A model generated the notes under the pieces. The model was not told the DNA's origin, made no database searches, and saw only the letters and a list, made by a program, of their open reading frames with translations. The position numbers and the translations under genes were made by a program. This document shows, piece after piece, positions 35,705-44,154 of a DNA stretch of 64,000 nucleotides. Source of the stretch: Streptomyces echinatus (GTDB lineage Bacteria > Actinomycetota > Actinomycetes > Streptomycetales > Streptomycetaceae); contig NZ_JACHJK010000003.1 of NCBI RefSeq assembly GCF_014203595.1, positions 558,001 through 622,000 of the forward strand, given 5' to 3'. Position 1 is the first letter of the stretch; every line of letters starts with the position of its first letter.

Positions 35705-36548
35705 CGGGGCGTCACCCACGTCCGTCGCCCGTCCCGGTGGCCCGGGCCGCGCCGAGGTCCGCCGCCCGGGCTGACCGGTGCTGGGTACTGGTGCATCGCA
35801 TGGCGGGAGTCCCTGGGTGGTCGGTCGGGCCGAGGCAAGATCAACGTCCCACAGCCACGCTCCACCCCGGGCACCGCACCACCCGAAACGGTGATAAGTC
35901 GTACCGAAGGACCGCGAGCCGGCGGTCCGGCGGTCCGGCGGTCCGGCGGTCCGGCGGTCCGGCGGTCCGGCGGTCCGGGGCCGGGTACATGGAGGCTGCC
36001 CCGGCCCGCGTGGTGCGGTCCCACCTCGTGCACGGTGAGGGTGGACAGGTGTCCGGTGACGGGGAACGGGGGCTGTTCGGTGGCGTAGGAGTAGGTGCCG
36101 ACGGTGTGGTCGCGATGGTGCCGCCGTCCTGGTTCGTCAGGCGACGGACCCGGCCGCCCTCGCCGAGTTCGCTCTCGGGCCGCCGGACGACGCACACTGA
36201 CGGCCCCGGTTGAGCCCGTTTGGCGGGGCGCCGCCCGAGGTCGTCCGGCGGGGCACCCGTCCCAGTCCGTCCGATGGGGCACCCGCCCGGGCGGACGCCG
36301 TCCAGGATCTCGCCGCGCGGGCATACCGGATCCTCCGGTCGGCCCGTCACATCGGCGTGACTGCGAGGCATGAAAGTGATGCCTCCTTCCGGCGGTCGCC
36401 TCGTGACCGCGCGCCTCGGCCAGCGGGTCGGTGTAGGTGCCGTCCTCGGACCACGTGGCGGTACTCGGCGACGCCGTTCGGCTGATCGGCCGCGGTCCGT
36501 GCGGCAAGGCCGCCGTCCGCGACGGAGCCCGGACCTTACGGTGGCGGC
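35705..36548. other. Gene-poor interval with simple repeat
   Basis: About 840 bases between the lipoprotein and amidase genes. It holds the seven-copy octamer repeat (35921-35976). A minus-strand frame starts at ATG 36371 after GGAGG (36382-36386), but it runs through the octamer repeat and its product is proline/threonine-rich and unrecognised; it was not accepted as a gene. The amidase promoter lies at the right end. Confidence 0.5.
35921..35976. repeat. (GGCGGTCC)7 octamer tandem repeat
   Basis: Seven perfect tandem copies of GGCGGTCC in non-coding DNA. Not a CRISPR: there are no spacers. Slippage-prone minisatellite. Confidence 0.95.
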
Positions 36549-37508
36549 GTGTCGTATCTGGACCCGGAGTTCGAATCCCCCGAGCGGCGTTCCGCCCGGC
36601 GCGGCCCGCTGCTCATGGCACTCGCCGCGCTGGTGCCCGGCGCGCTGCTCGGCTGGATGGTGTACGAAGCGGTGGGCGGAGGTGGTTCGGGCGGCTCGCC
36701 ACGCGCGAGCGTCCCCGCCTCGGCGGTGTCGCGGACGTCCGCAGCGGCCTCCTGGCCGGCGCGGTCCGCGTCGGCGCCGCCCTTCGCCTCGCCCGGCGAC
36801 GACGCCAAGGCGGCCGCGACGGCGGGGTCCGGCCCGCTCGCGGGGAAGGTGATCGTCATCGACCCCGGACACAACCCGGGCAACTTCCAGCACCCGACCG
36901 AGATCAATCGTCAGGTGGACATCGGAACGAACTGGAAGGAGTGCGACACCACAGGGACGTCCACGAAAGCCGGTTACACCGAGGCCGACTTCACCCTCGA
37001 CGTGGCGCACCGGCTGGGCACCCTGCTGGAGCAGCAAGGTGCCACGGTGAAACTGACCCGCGACGGGGACGCACCCCCTTGGGGGCCGTGCGTGACCGAG
37101 CGGGCGCAGATCGGCAACGAGGCACACGCCGATGCCGCCATCTCCATCCACGCCGACGACTCGGCCGAGGGCGACCGCGGCTTCCACGTGATCCTCCCGG
37201 GAACGGTGCACGCCGGAGCCGCCGACACCCGCCCGATCGTCGGCCCGTCCCACGACCTCGGCGCCCGCGTCGCCGACTTCTTCCTGCGCGAGACCCGCCA
37301 GCCCGCGTCCAACTACGTCGGCGAGGGCACCGGGCTCGTGACGCGCACGGATCTCGGCGGCCTCAACTTGTCCACGGTCCCGAAGGTGTTCATCGAGTGC
37401 GGCAACATGCGTGACAGCAAGGACTCGGCGCTGCTGACCTACGGCGCCTGGCGGCAGAAGGCGGCGCAGGGGCTCTTCGAGGGCATCGCGGACTTCCTGA
37501 ACCGATAG
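36549..37508 (+). CDS. N-acetylmuramoyl-L-alanine amidase (Amidase_3)
   Basis: 319 residues: short cytoplasmic start, one membrane helix (LLMALAALVPGALLGWMV), a Ser/Ala-rich linker and an Amidase_3 domain from about residue 100. VIVIDPGHNPGN gives the first zinc histidine, then GYTEADFTLDVAHRLG with a glutamate, AAISIHADDS with a second histidine, and KVFIECGNM with the catalytic glutamate. It cleaves the muramoyl-alanine bond in peptidoglycan, on the outer membrane face. GTG 36549 is the start. A close relative is common in Streptomyces. Confidence 0.92.
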   Translation: MSYLDPEFESPERRSARRGPLLMALAALVPGALLGWMVYEAVGGGGSGGSPRASVPASAVSRTSAAASWPARSASAPPFASPGDDAKAAATAGSGPLAGKVIVIDPGHNPGNFQHPTEINRQVDIGTNWKECDTTGTSTKAGYTEADFTLDVAHRLGTLLEQQGATVKLTRDGDAPPWGPCVTERAQIGNEAHADAAISIHADDSAEGDRGFHVILPGTVHAGAADTRPIVGPSHDLGARVADFFLRETRQPASNYVGEGTGLVTRTDLGGLNLSTVPKVFIECGNMRDSKDSALLTYGAWRQKAAQGLFEGIADFLNR

Positions 37509-37644
37509 CCACCCGCGCGAGGGCTGTCAGGGAGGTGCGCAGGTTGATCTCATTGGCCAAGTCCGCCTCCTTCCACGTGCCGGCATGCCGCACCGGTGTG
37601 GGGGTCGCGGCCTGGGCGCGCCTTCCGCTCGATGCCCGGAGCTA

Positions 37645-38241
37645 CTACTCCATCGCGTGACCGTAATGCGCGGCCAGTGCCGTCAAGTTCGGTTCGCCAA
37701 ATTCTGCGCGCAGGGTGTTGAATGCTTCGGCTTTCTCATCACCAAATCGCCGGACGAACTGGGCGTAGGCGGGCGCGGACAAGAATTTTGGCGGTGTGGT
37801 CTTGCTGTGGAATTTATCGGCATACATGACCAGCCTCTCCTCCGCGGTCTCGGCAAGATAATCGCACGGGGGCAGCGGAAGGCCTTGCGAGATGATGTCA
37901 TGCTTCGTGAGACCTACGCCGGTATGGCAGGAGCAGAAGCGGCAGAGATGTTCGGGGTATTTCTCATTGCTGAGGATCTCATGACCGAGGATGCCGTGAC
38001 GGATGTAGTTTCCGTGGTCGATGCGTCCGTCAACGTCGTAGAGGGAGTAGACCCCGATGTCATGAAGGAGGCAGCCCGCTCTCACCTGCGCTGGATCTAC
38101 CTGCAAAGACGAACGAGCGATGAGCTGCTCGGCGATGGTCCAGACGATCTCACAATGGGTGAAGACGAGATCGAGCGCCTCTTGCGTCGGCGCGTACTTC
38201 TCATGCAGGGCGCGGATTTCTTCAACACTGGGAAGGGACAC
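37645..38241 (-). CDS. HD-domain protein, lower-GC gene
   Basis: 198 residues. H29 (VFTHC), CLLHDIGVYSLYD (HD at 60-61), then RHGILGHEIL and RFCSCHTGVG provide the metal ligands of an HD hydrolase. HD proteins hydrolyse phosphate esters such as nucleotides; the substrate is unknown. GTG 38241 follows a TACGCT -10-like box, suggesting a leaderless message. Codons with A or T at third positions are frequent, unlike all neighbours, which points to horizontal acquisition. Confidence 0.85.
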   Translation of the reverse strand: MSLPSVEEIRALHEKYAPTQEALDLVFTHCEIVWTIAEQLIARSSLQVDPAQVRAGCLLHDIGVYSLYDVDGRIDHGNYIRHGILGHEILSNEKYPEHLCRFCSCHTGVGLTKHDIISQGLPLPPCDYLAETAEERLVMYADKFHSKTTPPKFLSAPAYAQFVRRFGDEKAEAFNTLRAEFGEPNLTALAAHYGHAME

Positions 38242-38420
38242 GCCCGGAGCGTAGCAAGGGCTGTTCGGACGGCGGCGGTCTCCACTGCTCCTGAAGACGG
38301 GAGCTCCCGGCAGGTCAACCACTACGGGGCTACGGCCACACGGCCATTGCCTGGTGCTGTGCGCTGAGATTGCCCTGACGGTGACGGTGGTGATACCGAC
38401 CGGGCTTTTCTGTGTGCGAG

Positions 38421-38451
38421 GGTGGGCTCCTCCTGGCAGGAGGAGCCCACC
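38421..38451. terminator. Strong hairpin terminator
   Basis: GGTGGGCTCCTCCTG and CAGGAGGAGCCCACC pair perfectly (15 bp) around a single central base; a realistic loop opens the last pairs. It lies 20 bases beyond the 3' end of the ABC permease gene and should end that operon. Confidence 0.85.
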
Positions 38452-38470
38452 GCGGGGTTGTGTGATGGGG

Positions 38471-40819
38471 TTATTCCGTGCGCAGGCCTTCCGGGCGCAT
38501 CATCCGCAGCAGCGGCGGCAGGCTGAGCAGCGTGACCACGCCGACCACGGCCGCGCCCACCCCGGTCATGGTCAGGACGCTCGCCCAGTCCATGGCCACC
38601 GGTGTACGGGTCATCTTCAGCAGCACCGAGCCGAGGGTGATACCCACCGTCGTGGCCAGCACGAGGCCGAGTCCGACCGGGAGGGCCGTCTGCCACAGCA
38701 CCGACAGGCTCAGCGTGCGGCGCCGGGTACCGAAGGCGACCAGAGCGGAGAGCAGCTTCCTGCGCTCGCGCAGCTGCTCCAGCTGGGAGACCAGCAGACT
38801 CGCACCGATCAGTGCCAGCACGAAGGCGGAACCGACGAGCAGGCCGGTGCGGATGGAGGTGTACTTCACATCCTCCTCGGTCGCCGACCAGCTGTAGGCG
38901 CGTGCCAGAGGGTCGATCCGGGCAACGACGTTGCGTATGTGCTCCCTTGAGTCCGGCACCGAGGGGTCCAGACGCAGGTAGACGCCGTCCGAGAACAACG
39001 CGGGCACGGCCTTGGCGGGCAGGGCGGCGGGGGTGACCAGCAGACTGTTGGCGTCCTGCAGTGAGTCCTCGCGCGCGTCCACCACCCGCACGTTCGCCGG
39101 CACGGTCCACGGCGCCTCGATGCCGCGTTCGGTGGCGTCGTCGTACGACGGGTCGATGTAGAGCTTCCGGCCGGGCTTGAGCACGGCGATCTCGTCGGCA
39201 TTGCTGGAGGAGGTGTAGTGGCTCCTGGTTCGCGTGACGAACACGTCGCCGTCCTTGCAGGAGGGCAGCGTGGCGAGTTCGCGGAGGGCGGTGCAGCCAC
39301 CCACGGTCAGGCCGTTGCTGTTCTCCGGGTTGCGCCGCGCGTCTCCGTACTCCGAGATGGCCAGGGCGACCGCGGCTCGTACCCCCTTGGTGCCGGTGAA
39401 TTCGCGCTCGACACCGGACAGCGGCTTGCGGTCGCTGAAGTCGACCTGCATCTGGACCCGGCCGGGGTCCTTGCCGGTGGCCTTGGTGTACTGGCTCTGC
39501 GTTCCCGTGAACAGCATCTGCAGGGCGATGGCTCCGGCCACGGCGACGGCGATGCCGTTGACCATGCGGGCGGCCGTTCCGCTGCTCAGCTGCAGCCGCC
39601 GTACCGCGAGCTGCCAGGACAGCGCGCCCTTGCCGAGGCGGACGACGACCGCCTCCACCACCCAGGGGAGCAGCGCGGTGATGCCGATCAGCAGCAGCAG
39701 CACGCCGCCGATGACGAGGTACTGGTTGAAGTCGCCGTTCTCGTGGCCCTTGCCGATCATCGGGTAGAGCATCGTGAGGCCGGCCAGCGGTGGCAGGAGC
39801 CGCCACCACAGCCGGCGGCGTCGCTGCTTGGCCGCGCGCACGACGCCGAGCGGTTCCACCACGACGCCGCGCATCGCGAGCAGCGTGACGAGTACGGCGG
39901 CGATCGGGATCGCCACCGCGACCAGCGCGGCGAGCCCCGGGGAGGGATCGAGGTAGCTGGGCCAGACGCTCACGCCCAGCAACTCGGTGGAGCCCAGCGT
40001 CTGACGGCCGAGGAGGAAGAAGCCGCTGCCGATGACCAGGCCGAGCAGGGCTCCGGCGAGTGCCTCGCCCGCCGCGATCCGCCGGGTCATGTGGCTGTCC
40101 GAGCCGACCAGGCGCAGCGCGGCCAGCCGGCGGTCGCGGCGCTCGCCGCCGAAGCGGACGGCAGCGGCGATGAACACGGCGACCGGGGTCAGCAGCACCA
40201 CGAACACGACCAGGACCATGAGCAGCAGCACCGGGTCGGTCTTCTCGGGTGTCGCGTCCGGCTTGCCGTACCCGGTCAGCCGGTGCACCGGGGAGGAGTC
40301 CGTGAGTTTCAGCCCCGAGGCGCCCGCGTAGTAGGCCAGTTCGTGGGAGCCGATGAGTCCGCTCTCGCCGATCGTGCCGGTGATCTTGTAGGGCAGCCGC
40401 TCCCGCAGCAGCTTGGCGCCGTCCGAGGCGAGCAGCTCCTTGAGCGCGGGTGAGACCACCATCTCGCCCTTGCCCGGGAAGCTGTCGACCCCCGGGGGCA
40501 GCGGTGCCCGCTTGCCCTCGGGCTCGACGAGCCGGCCGCGGACGTCGACGTCGTGCCAGACGGTGTCGGTGGCGGCGATCAGGAAGGTGTCGTCGGCCTT
40601 CGGCGGGACCTTGTCGGAGTACGTGTAGTCGTACCGGGCGTCCTCCACCTTGTGGCGGGCGGCGAACACGTTGGGCAGGGCGGTGCACAGCAGGAGCAGT
40701 GCCACCCCGAGGCCGACGCCGACGGCGGTGAGCGTCATCCGGACCCAGCCCTCGCGTCCGCCGGTGACGGCGAAGCGGGCCCCCACGGCCAGGTCCCTGG
40801 CCCACTGCCTGGTGTTCAT
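38471..40819 (-). CDS. ABC transporter permease (FtsX/MacB type)
   Basis: 782 residues. It has an N-terminal membrane helix (LTAVGVGLGVALLLLCTALP), an extracellular domain, and two FtsX-like permease modules with about ten helices in total, for example VLLLMVLVVFVVLLTPVAVF and the C-terminal TMTGVGAAVVGVVTLLSLPP. Its ATG overlaps the stop of the ATPase gene by four bases. The pair resembles PadR-controlled antimicrobial-peptide or drug exporters. Confidence 0.88.
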   Translation of the reverse strand: MNTRQWARDLAVGARFAVTGGREGWVRMTLTAVGVGLGVALLLLCTALPNVFAARHKVEDARYDYTYSDKVPPKADDTFLIAATDTVWHDVDVRGRLVEPEGKRAPLPPGVDSFPGKGEMVVSPALKELLASDGAKLLRERLPYKITGTIGESGLIGSHELAYYAGASGLKLTDSSPVHRLTGYGKPDATPEKTDPVLLLMVLVVFVVLLTPVAVFIAAAVRFGGERRDRRLAALRLVGSDSHMTRRIAAGEALAGALLGLVIGSGFFLLGRQTLGSTELLGVSVWPSYLDPSPGLAALVAVAIPIAAVLVTLLAMRGVVVEPLGVVRAAKQRRRRLWWRLLPPLAGLTMLYPMIGKGHENGDFNQYLVIGGVLLLLIGITALLPWVVEAVVVRLGKGALSWQLAVRRLQLSSGTAARMVNGIAVAVAGAIALQMLFTGTQSQYTKATGKDPGRVQMQVDFSDRKPLSGVEREFTGTKGVRAAVALAISEYGDARRNPENSNGLTVGGCTALRELATLPSCKDGDVFVTRTRSHYTSSSNADEIAVLKPGRKLYIDPSYDDATERGIEAPWTVPANVRVVDAREDSLQDANSLLVTPAALPAKAVPALFSDGVYLRLDPSVPDSREHIRNVVARIDPLARAYSWSATEEDVKYTSIRTGLLVGSAFVLALIGASLLVSQLEQLRERRKLLSALVAFGTRRRTLSLSVLWQTALPVGLGLVLATTVGITLGSVLLKMTRTPVAMDWASVLTMTGVGAAVVGVVTLLSLPPLLRMMRPEGLRTE

Positions 40820-41508
40820 ATGGCGCGCTCCACGTCGCGGGACTTGCCGTCGCGGACGACGATCTCGCGGTCGGAGTAGGCGGCCACGCGTGCCTCGTGG
40901 GTGACGAGGACGACGGCGGCGTTGGTGGAGCGGGCCGCGTCGGTCAGCAGTTCCATCACGCGTTCGCCGTTGAGGGAGTCCAGCGCGCCGGTGGGCTCGT
41001 CGGCGAACAGCAGGCGCGGCCCGGTGACCAGCGCGCGGGCTACGGCGACGCGCTGACCCTGGCCGCCGGAGACCTCGCCGGGCCGCTTGGCCTTGAGGTC
41101 GTCCACCTCCAGGCGCTCCATCCAGCCGAGCGCGGTCCGCTCGGCGTCCTTGCGGGAGGCGCCGTTCAGCCGCAGCGGCAGGGCCACGTTCTCCACACAG
41201 GTCAGCTCGGGCACCAGCTGGCCGAACTGGAACACGAACCCGAACTCGGAGCGGCGCAGCGCGCTGCGCTGGGCATCGCTCATCTTCGTCAGTTCACGCC
41301 CGTCGTAGGTGATCGACCCGGAGTCGGGCGGCACGATGCCCGCGAGACAGTGCAGGAGCGTCGACTTGCCGGAGCCGGAGGGGCCCATGATGGCGACGAC
41401 CTCGCCCGAGTGGATGGAGAACTCGGCGCCGTCCAGCGCGTGGGTCGGGCCGTACGCCTTGCGCAGGTCGTGCGCGGTGAGCAGGGAACCGGGGTGAGAA
41501 GTCGTCAT
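40816..41508 (-). CDS. ABC transporter ATP-binding protein
   Basis: 230 residues, MacB/LolD type. Walker A is [10 protein letters not shown] (42-50), the Q-loop FVFQFGQLVPEL, the signature GEVSGGQGQRVAVARAL and Walker B LLFADEPTGALDS. It energises the adjacent FtsX-type permease. Start and stop each overlap the neighbouring genes by four bases, so the three genes form one tight operon led by the PadR gene. Confidence 0.93.
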   Translation of the reverse strand: MTTSHPGSLLTAHDLRKAYGPTHALDGAEFSIHSGEVVAIMGPSGSGKSTLLHCLAGIVPPDSGSITYDGRELTKMSDAQRSALRRSEFGFVFQFGQLVPELTCVENVALPLRLNGASRKDAERTALGWMERLEVDDLKAKRPGEVSGGQGQRVAVARALVTGPRLLFADEPTGALDSLNGERVMELLTDAARSTNAAVVLVTHEARVAAYSDREIVVRDGKSRDVERAI

Positions 41509-42029
41509 CGGGTCACAGCCTCACTGAGTTTGTCGAGTCGCGCGGCGGTCAGCTCCAGCCAGCGCAGGTCGGCTTCAAGGTGGAACAGGGCGTGGTCGCA
41601 GATCAGCTGGTCCGCCAGGTCGCCCTTGCGCTTGCGGTCGGTCAGGATCCGCATGCTGCGCAGGTGCTCGGCCCGCTGGGTGTCGAGGATCTCGGCGGCG
41701 TCGCGCCGGGTGAGCAGGGCGAGGACGACCTTGGTGTAGAGGGTCGACTGGAGGTATTCCTCCGGCTTCTCCGGCGTCGCCAGCCACCGCTGTACGTCGG
41801 TGATGCCGGCGTCGGTGATCGCGTAGCGTTTGCGCTCGGGACCCCCGCCCGCCTCGATCCCGTCGACCTCGACGAGCCCGTGCTTCAGCAGCCGGGACAT
41901 CGTCGAGTAGACCTGGCCGTAGTGCAGCGGCCGGTCGTGACCGAACTTCTCGTCGAAGGCCCGCTTCAGGTCGTAGCCGTGGCGCGGGCCGGACTCCAGG
42001 AGCCCTAGGAGGGTGTGACCGATGGACAT
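41505..42029 (-). CDS. PadR-family transcriptional regulator
   Basis: 174 residues. The PadR winged helix reads LGLLESGPRHGYDLKRAFDE and HYGQVYSTMSRLLKHGLV; the C-terminal half is the dimerising Vir_act_alpha_C-like helix region. It is first in the operon with the ABC exporter and probably represses it. Two GTGTATAC repeats upstream of its start are the likely operator. Confidence 0.92.
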   Translation of the reverse strand: MSIGHTLLGLLESGPRHGYDLKRAFDEKFGHDRPLHYGQVYSTMSRLLKHGLVEVDGIEAGGGPERKRYAITDAGITDVQRWLATPEKPEEYLQSTLYTKVVLALLTRRDAAEILDTQRAEHLRSMRILTDRKRKGDLADQLICDHALFHLEADLRWLELTAARLDKLSEAVTR

Positions 42030-42039
42030 GCGAGCACTC

Positions 42040-42070
42040 TACACACCGTGTATACCCTCTGTGTATACAC
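42040..42070. promoter_or_regulatory. PadR operator repeats
   Basis: GTGTATAC occurs at 42048-42055 and 42061-42068, 13 bases apart. The second sits in the palindrome GTGTATACAC and the first in TACAC-ACC-GTGTA. This AT-rich island, immediately upstream of the PadR start, is the probable binding site and promoter of the exporter operon. Confidence 0.72.
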
Positions 42071-42290
42071 ACTGCGTTTAGGACGTGGCGGGAGGGAGGG
42101 CTGTGCGGGTGAGGGAGCCGGGAGTGCCGATCGTCACGGTTCGGAAAACAGACGGACGCCGGGGGCAGCAGCTTCCTGACGCGTCTTGGAAAAAAGTTGT
42201 GGGCCGTTGTCGAATCGGCCGCGTCCCGTTCGACGTCATGATGTGCGGCGGCTCGCCGCACGGTGACGCGACAACGTGACGAGGAACCAC

Positions 42291-42935
42291 GTGGATCAAC
42301 TGCTGAAAGTCATGAACTTCAACGTCTCGAGCGACGGAATCGGTGCCGGCGAGCACCAGAGTTTCGAGACTCCGTTCGGCCTCGAGCATCCCGAGAGGCT
42401 GTTCGCCTGGGCCGGAGCCACGGCGAGCTGGCCCATGCGCACCGACCCAGGAGGGAGCCGGGGCCTCGACGACTACTTCACGCGGGACTTCGCACGCAAC
42501 ATCGGTGCCGAGATCATGGGCCGCAACAAATTCGGCCCCCAGCGCGGGCCCTGGCAGGACCATGAGTGGCGCGGCTGGTGGGGAGAGGAGCCCCCGTTCC
42601 GCACACCGGTGTTCGTCATGACCCACCACACGCGTCCGTCGTTCACGCTCTCCGACACCACGTTCCACTTCGTCGACGGCGACCCGGCGACGGTCCTCGA
42701 ACAGGCGAGGGAAGCGGCGCAGGGCAAGGACGTCCGACTCGGCGGCGGGGTCAGCACCGTCCGGCAGTTCCTCGACGCCGACCTCGTCGACACCATGCAC
42801 GTGGCGGTCTCGCCGATAAAGCTCGGATCTGGACTACGACTCTGGGAGTCCCCCGACGAGCTGCTGGACCGGTTCCATCTGGAGGCCGTGCCCAGCCCGA
42901 GCGGCGTGACGCACCACTTGTTCTGGCGACGGTGA
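42291..42935 (+). CDS. Dihydrofolate-reductase/RibD-C-like protein
   Basis: About 214 residues. The start VMNFNVSSDGIGAGEHQ, the central NIGAEIMGRNKFGPQRGPW, and the C-terminal DVRLGGGVSTVRQFLDADLVD then MHVAVSPI are typical of RibD C-terminal-type reductases of the DHFR superfamily. GTG 42291 has GAGGA five bases upstream. Family members reduce pterins or similar compounds with NADPH; the substrate is unknown. A second, unrelated-length member lies at 52.3 kb. Confidence 0.86.
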   Translation: MDQLLKVMNFNVSSDGIGAGEHQSFETPFGLEHPERLFAWAGATASWPMRTDPGGSRGLDDYFTRDFARNIGAEIMGRNKFGPQRGPWQDHEWRGWWGEEPPFRTPVFVMTHHTRPSFTLSDTTFHFVDGDPATVLEQAREAAQGKDVRLGGGVSTVRQFLDADLVDTMHVAVSPIKLGSGLRLWESPDELLDRFHLEAVPSPSGVTHHLFWRR

Positions 42936-43055
42936 CGCACGGACCCACTCTGGGTCGGCTGAAAAAGCCTGGTCAGGCACTCGCCGAGGACCAGCCCTTC
43001 AGCCGATGCACCCTGATCAAGGGTTGAAGGCGAATTCTGACGCCTACAGTCCCGC

Positions 43056-43095
43056 CTCGATGGCCCGCCGCCCGCACGGACGGCGGGCCATCGAG
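43056..43095 (+). terminator. Hairpin terminator
   Basis: CTCGATGGCCCGCCG and CGGCGGGCCATCGAG form a perfect 15-bp stem with a ten-base loop, about 120 bases after the reductase stop. Confidence 0.75.
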
Positions 43096-43180
43096 TCACG
43101 CCCCCGTAGCGGCTGGGAGAGGTGCTGCCCCGACTCTTCCAGCCGTGCTCATACTCGGACCGTAGCCCTCCCAAACGTCC

Positions 43181-43423
43181 ATGCTGGGGCACACGGGCGA
43201 GTCCGTCGGTCGCGCCCTCGGCCGCATCACGCTCTTCCGGTGGGCCGGCTGGCTCAGGCACCTGGGCGTGGAGGTACCGAACTCGCGCGTCTGGACGAGA
43301 CTGGAACTCCCCGAGGACCTCTCCGAAGAGGCTCGCCTCGCCGTGATCGACCTCGACCCGACCGCCGACGAGGTCCGTGGACGACTCCTGCACTGGGACG
43401 AGACCACGAAGACATGGAGGTAG
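43181..43423 (+). CDS. Small hypothetical protein
   Basis: 80 residues, with LGVEVPNSRVWTRLELPEDL and AVIDLDPTADEVRGRLLHWD segments; no family recognised. Third codon positions are strongly GC-rich, which supports coding. There is no ribosome site before ATG 43181, so it is either leaderless or a fragment whose 5' part was lost. Confidence 0.5.
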   Translation: MLGHTGESVGRALGRITLFRWAGWLRHLGVEVPNSRVWTRLELPEDLSEEARLAVIDLDPTADEVRGRLLHWDETTKTWR

Positions 43424-43485
43424 CAGCCCCAGCCTGGGGGGCCTGACCTTGCCGACCGCGATTCGGCCGTAGCCGAGAAAAAAAG

Positions 43486-43516
43486 TTGGGCTGCACCAGC
43501 CTGGTGCAGGCATGAT
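43486..43516 (+). promoter_or_regulatory. Promoter with MerR-like 19-bp spacer dyad
   Basis: TTGGGC (43486-43491) and CATGAT (43511-43516) are spaced by 19 bases. CTGCACCAG-C-CTGGTGCAG (43491-43509), a perfect 9-1-9 inverted repeat, fills that spacer. This is the geometry of promoters activated by MerR-family proteins, which untwist an over-long spacer. The GNAT GTG lies seven bases after the -10 box. Confidence 0.65.
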
Positions 43517-43522
43517 CGACGC

Positions 43523-44086
43523 GTGGACATCTACCTGCAGACCGAGCGTCTGACCCTTCGCCGCTTCACCGCTGACGACGCGGACCTGCTGATCGAGCTG
43601 GACAGCGACCCGGCGGTGATGCGGTACCTGACCGGCGGCAGTCCGACCGCGCCGGAGATCGTCCGCGAGCGTCAACTGCCGAACATACTCGCCGGCTACG
43701 AGAAGTGGGGCGGTGACCTCGGACTGTTCGCCGCGCACGAGAAGGAGGGCGGCGCGTTCATCGGCTGGTTCATCCTGCGTCCCGAGCCGGACGGCCCGCT
43801 GGACGAGGTCGAACTCGGCTACCGGCTCCGGCAGGCGGCTTGGGGCAAGGGCTATGCCACCGAGGGCTCCCGGGCCCTGCTGGTCAAGGCCTTCACAGGA
43901 CTCGGTGTGCGCATGGTCTGGGCTGAGACGATGTCCGTGAACCTCGGTTCGCGCAACATCATGGAGAAGCTCGGAATGACGCTCGCGGACACCATTCCCA
44001 CTCCCCCGGACATGGAGATGATCGAAGGCTCCGAGTTCGGAGGCGTGCGGTACGAGATCACCAAGCAGCAGTGGGAGCAGCAGTAG
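43523..44086 (+). CDS. GNAT-family N-acetyltransferase (RimJ-like)
   Basis: 187 residues. It begins LQTERLTLRRFTADDADLL, as RimJ/RimL-type acetyltransferases do, and has the acetyl-CoA loop RLRQAAWGKGYATEGSRAL and SRNIMEKLGM. GTG 43523 lies directly after the -10 box of a MerR-like promoter, so the message is leaderless. The substrate, protein N-terminus or small amine, is unknown. Confidence 0.9.
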   Translation: MDIYLQTERLTLRRFTADDADLLIELDSDPAVMRYLTGGSPTAPEIVRERQLPNILAGYEKWGGDLGLFAAHEKEGGAFIGWFILRPEPDGPLDEVELGYRLRQAAWGKGYATEGSRALLVKAFTGLGVRMVWAETMSVNLGSRNIMEKLGMTLADTIPTPPDMEMIEGSEFGGVRYEITKQQWEQQ

Positions 44087-44154
44087 CCTCTGCGGCAACG
44101 GGCGACCGAGGGCCCCGTTGGGTGCGCGTTCAACCCGGGCCTACCATCGCGCAC

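Noticed and set aside
35921..35976. CRISPR array
   Set aside because: The copies are contiguous with no spacers and only eight bases long.
36090..36371. Minus-strand ORF from ATG 36371 with GGAGG site
   Set aside because: The ribosome site is good, but the product is proline/threonine-rich and runs into the octamer repeat; not recognised as a protein.
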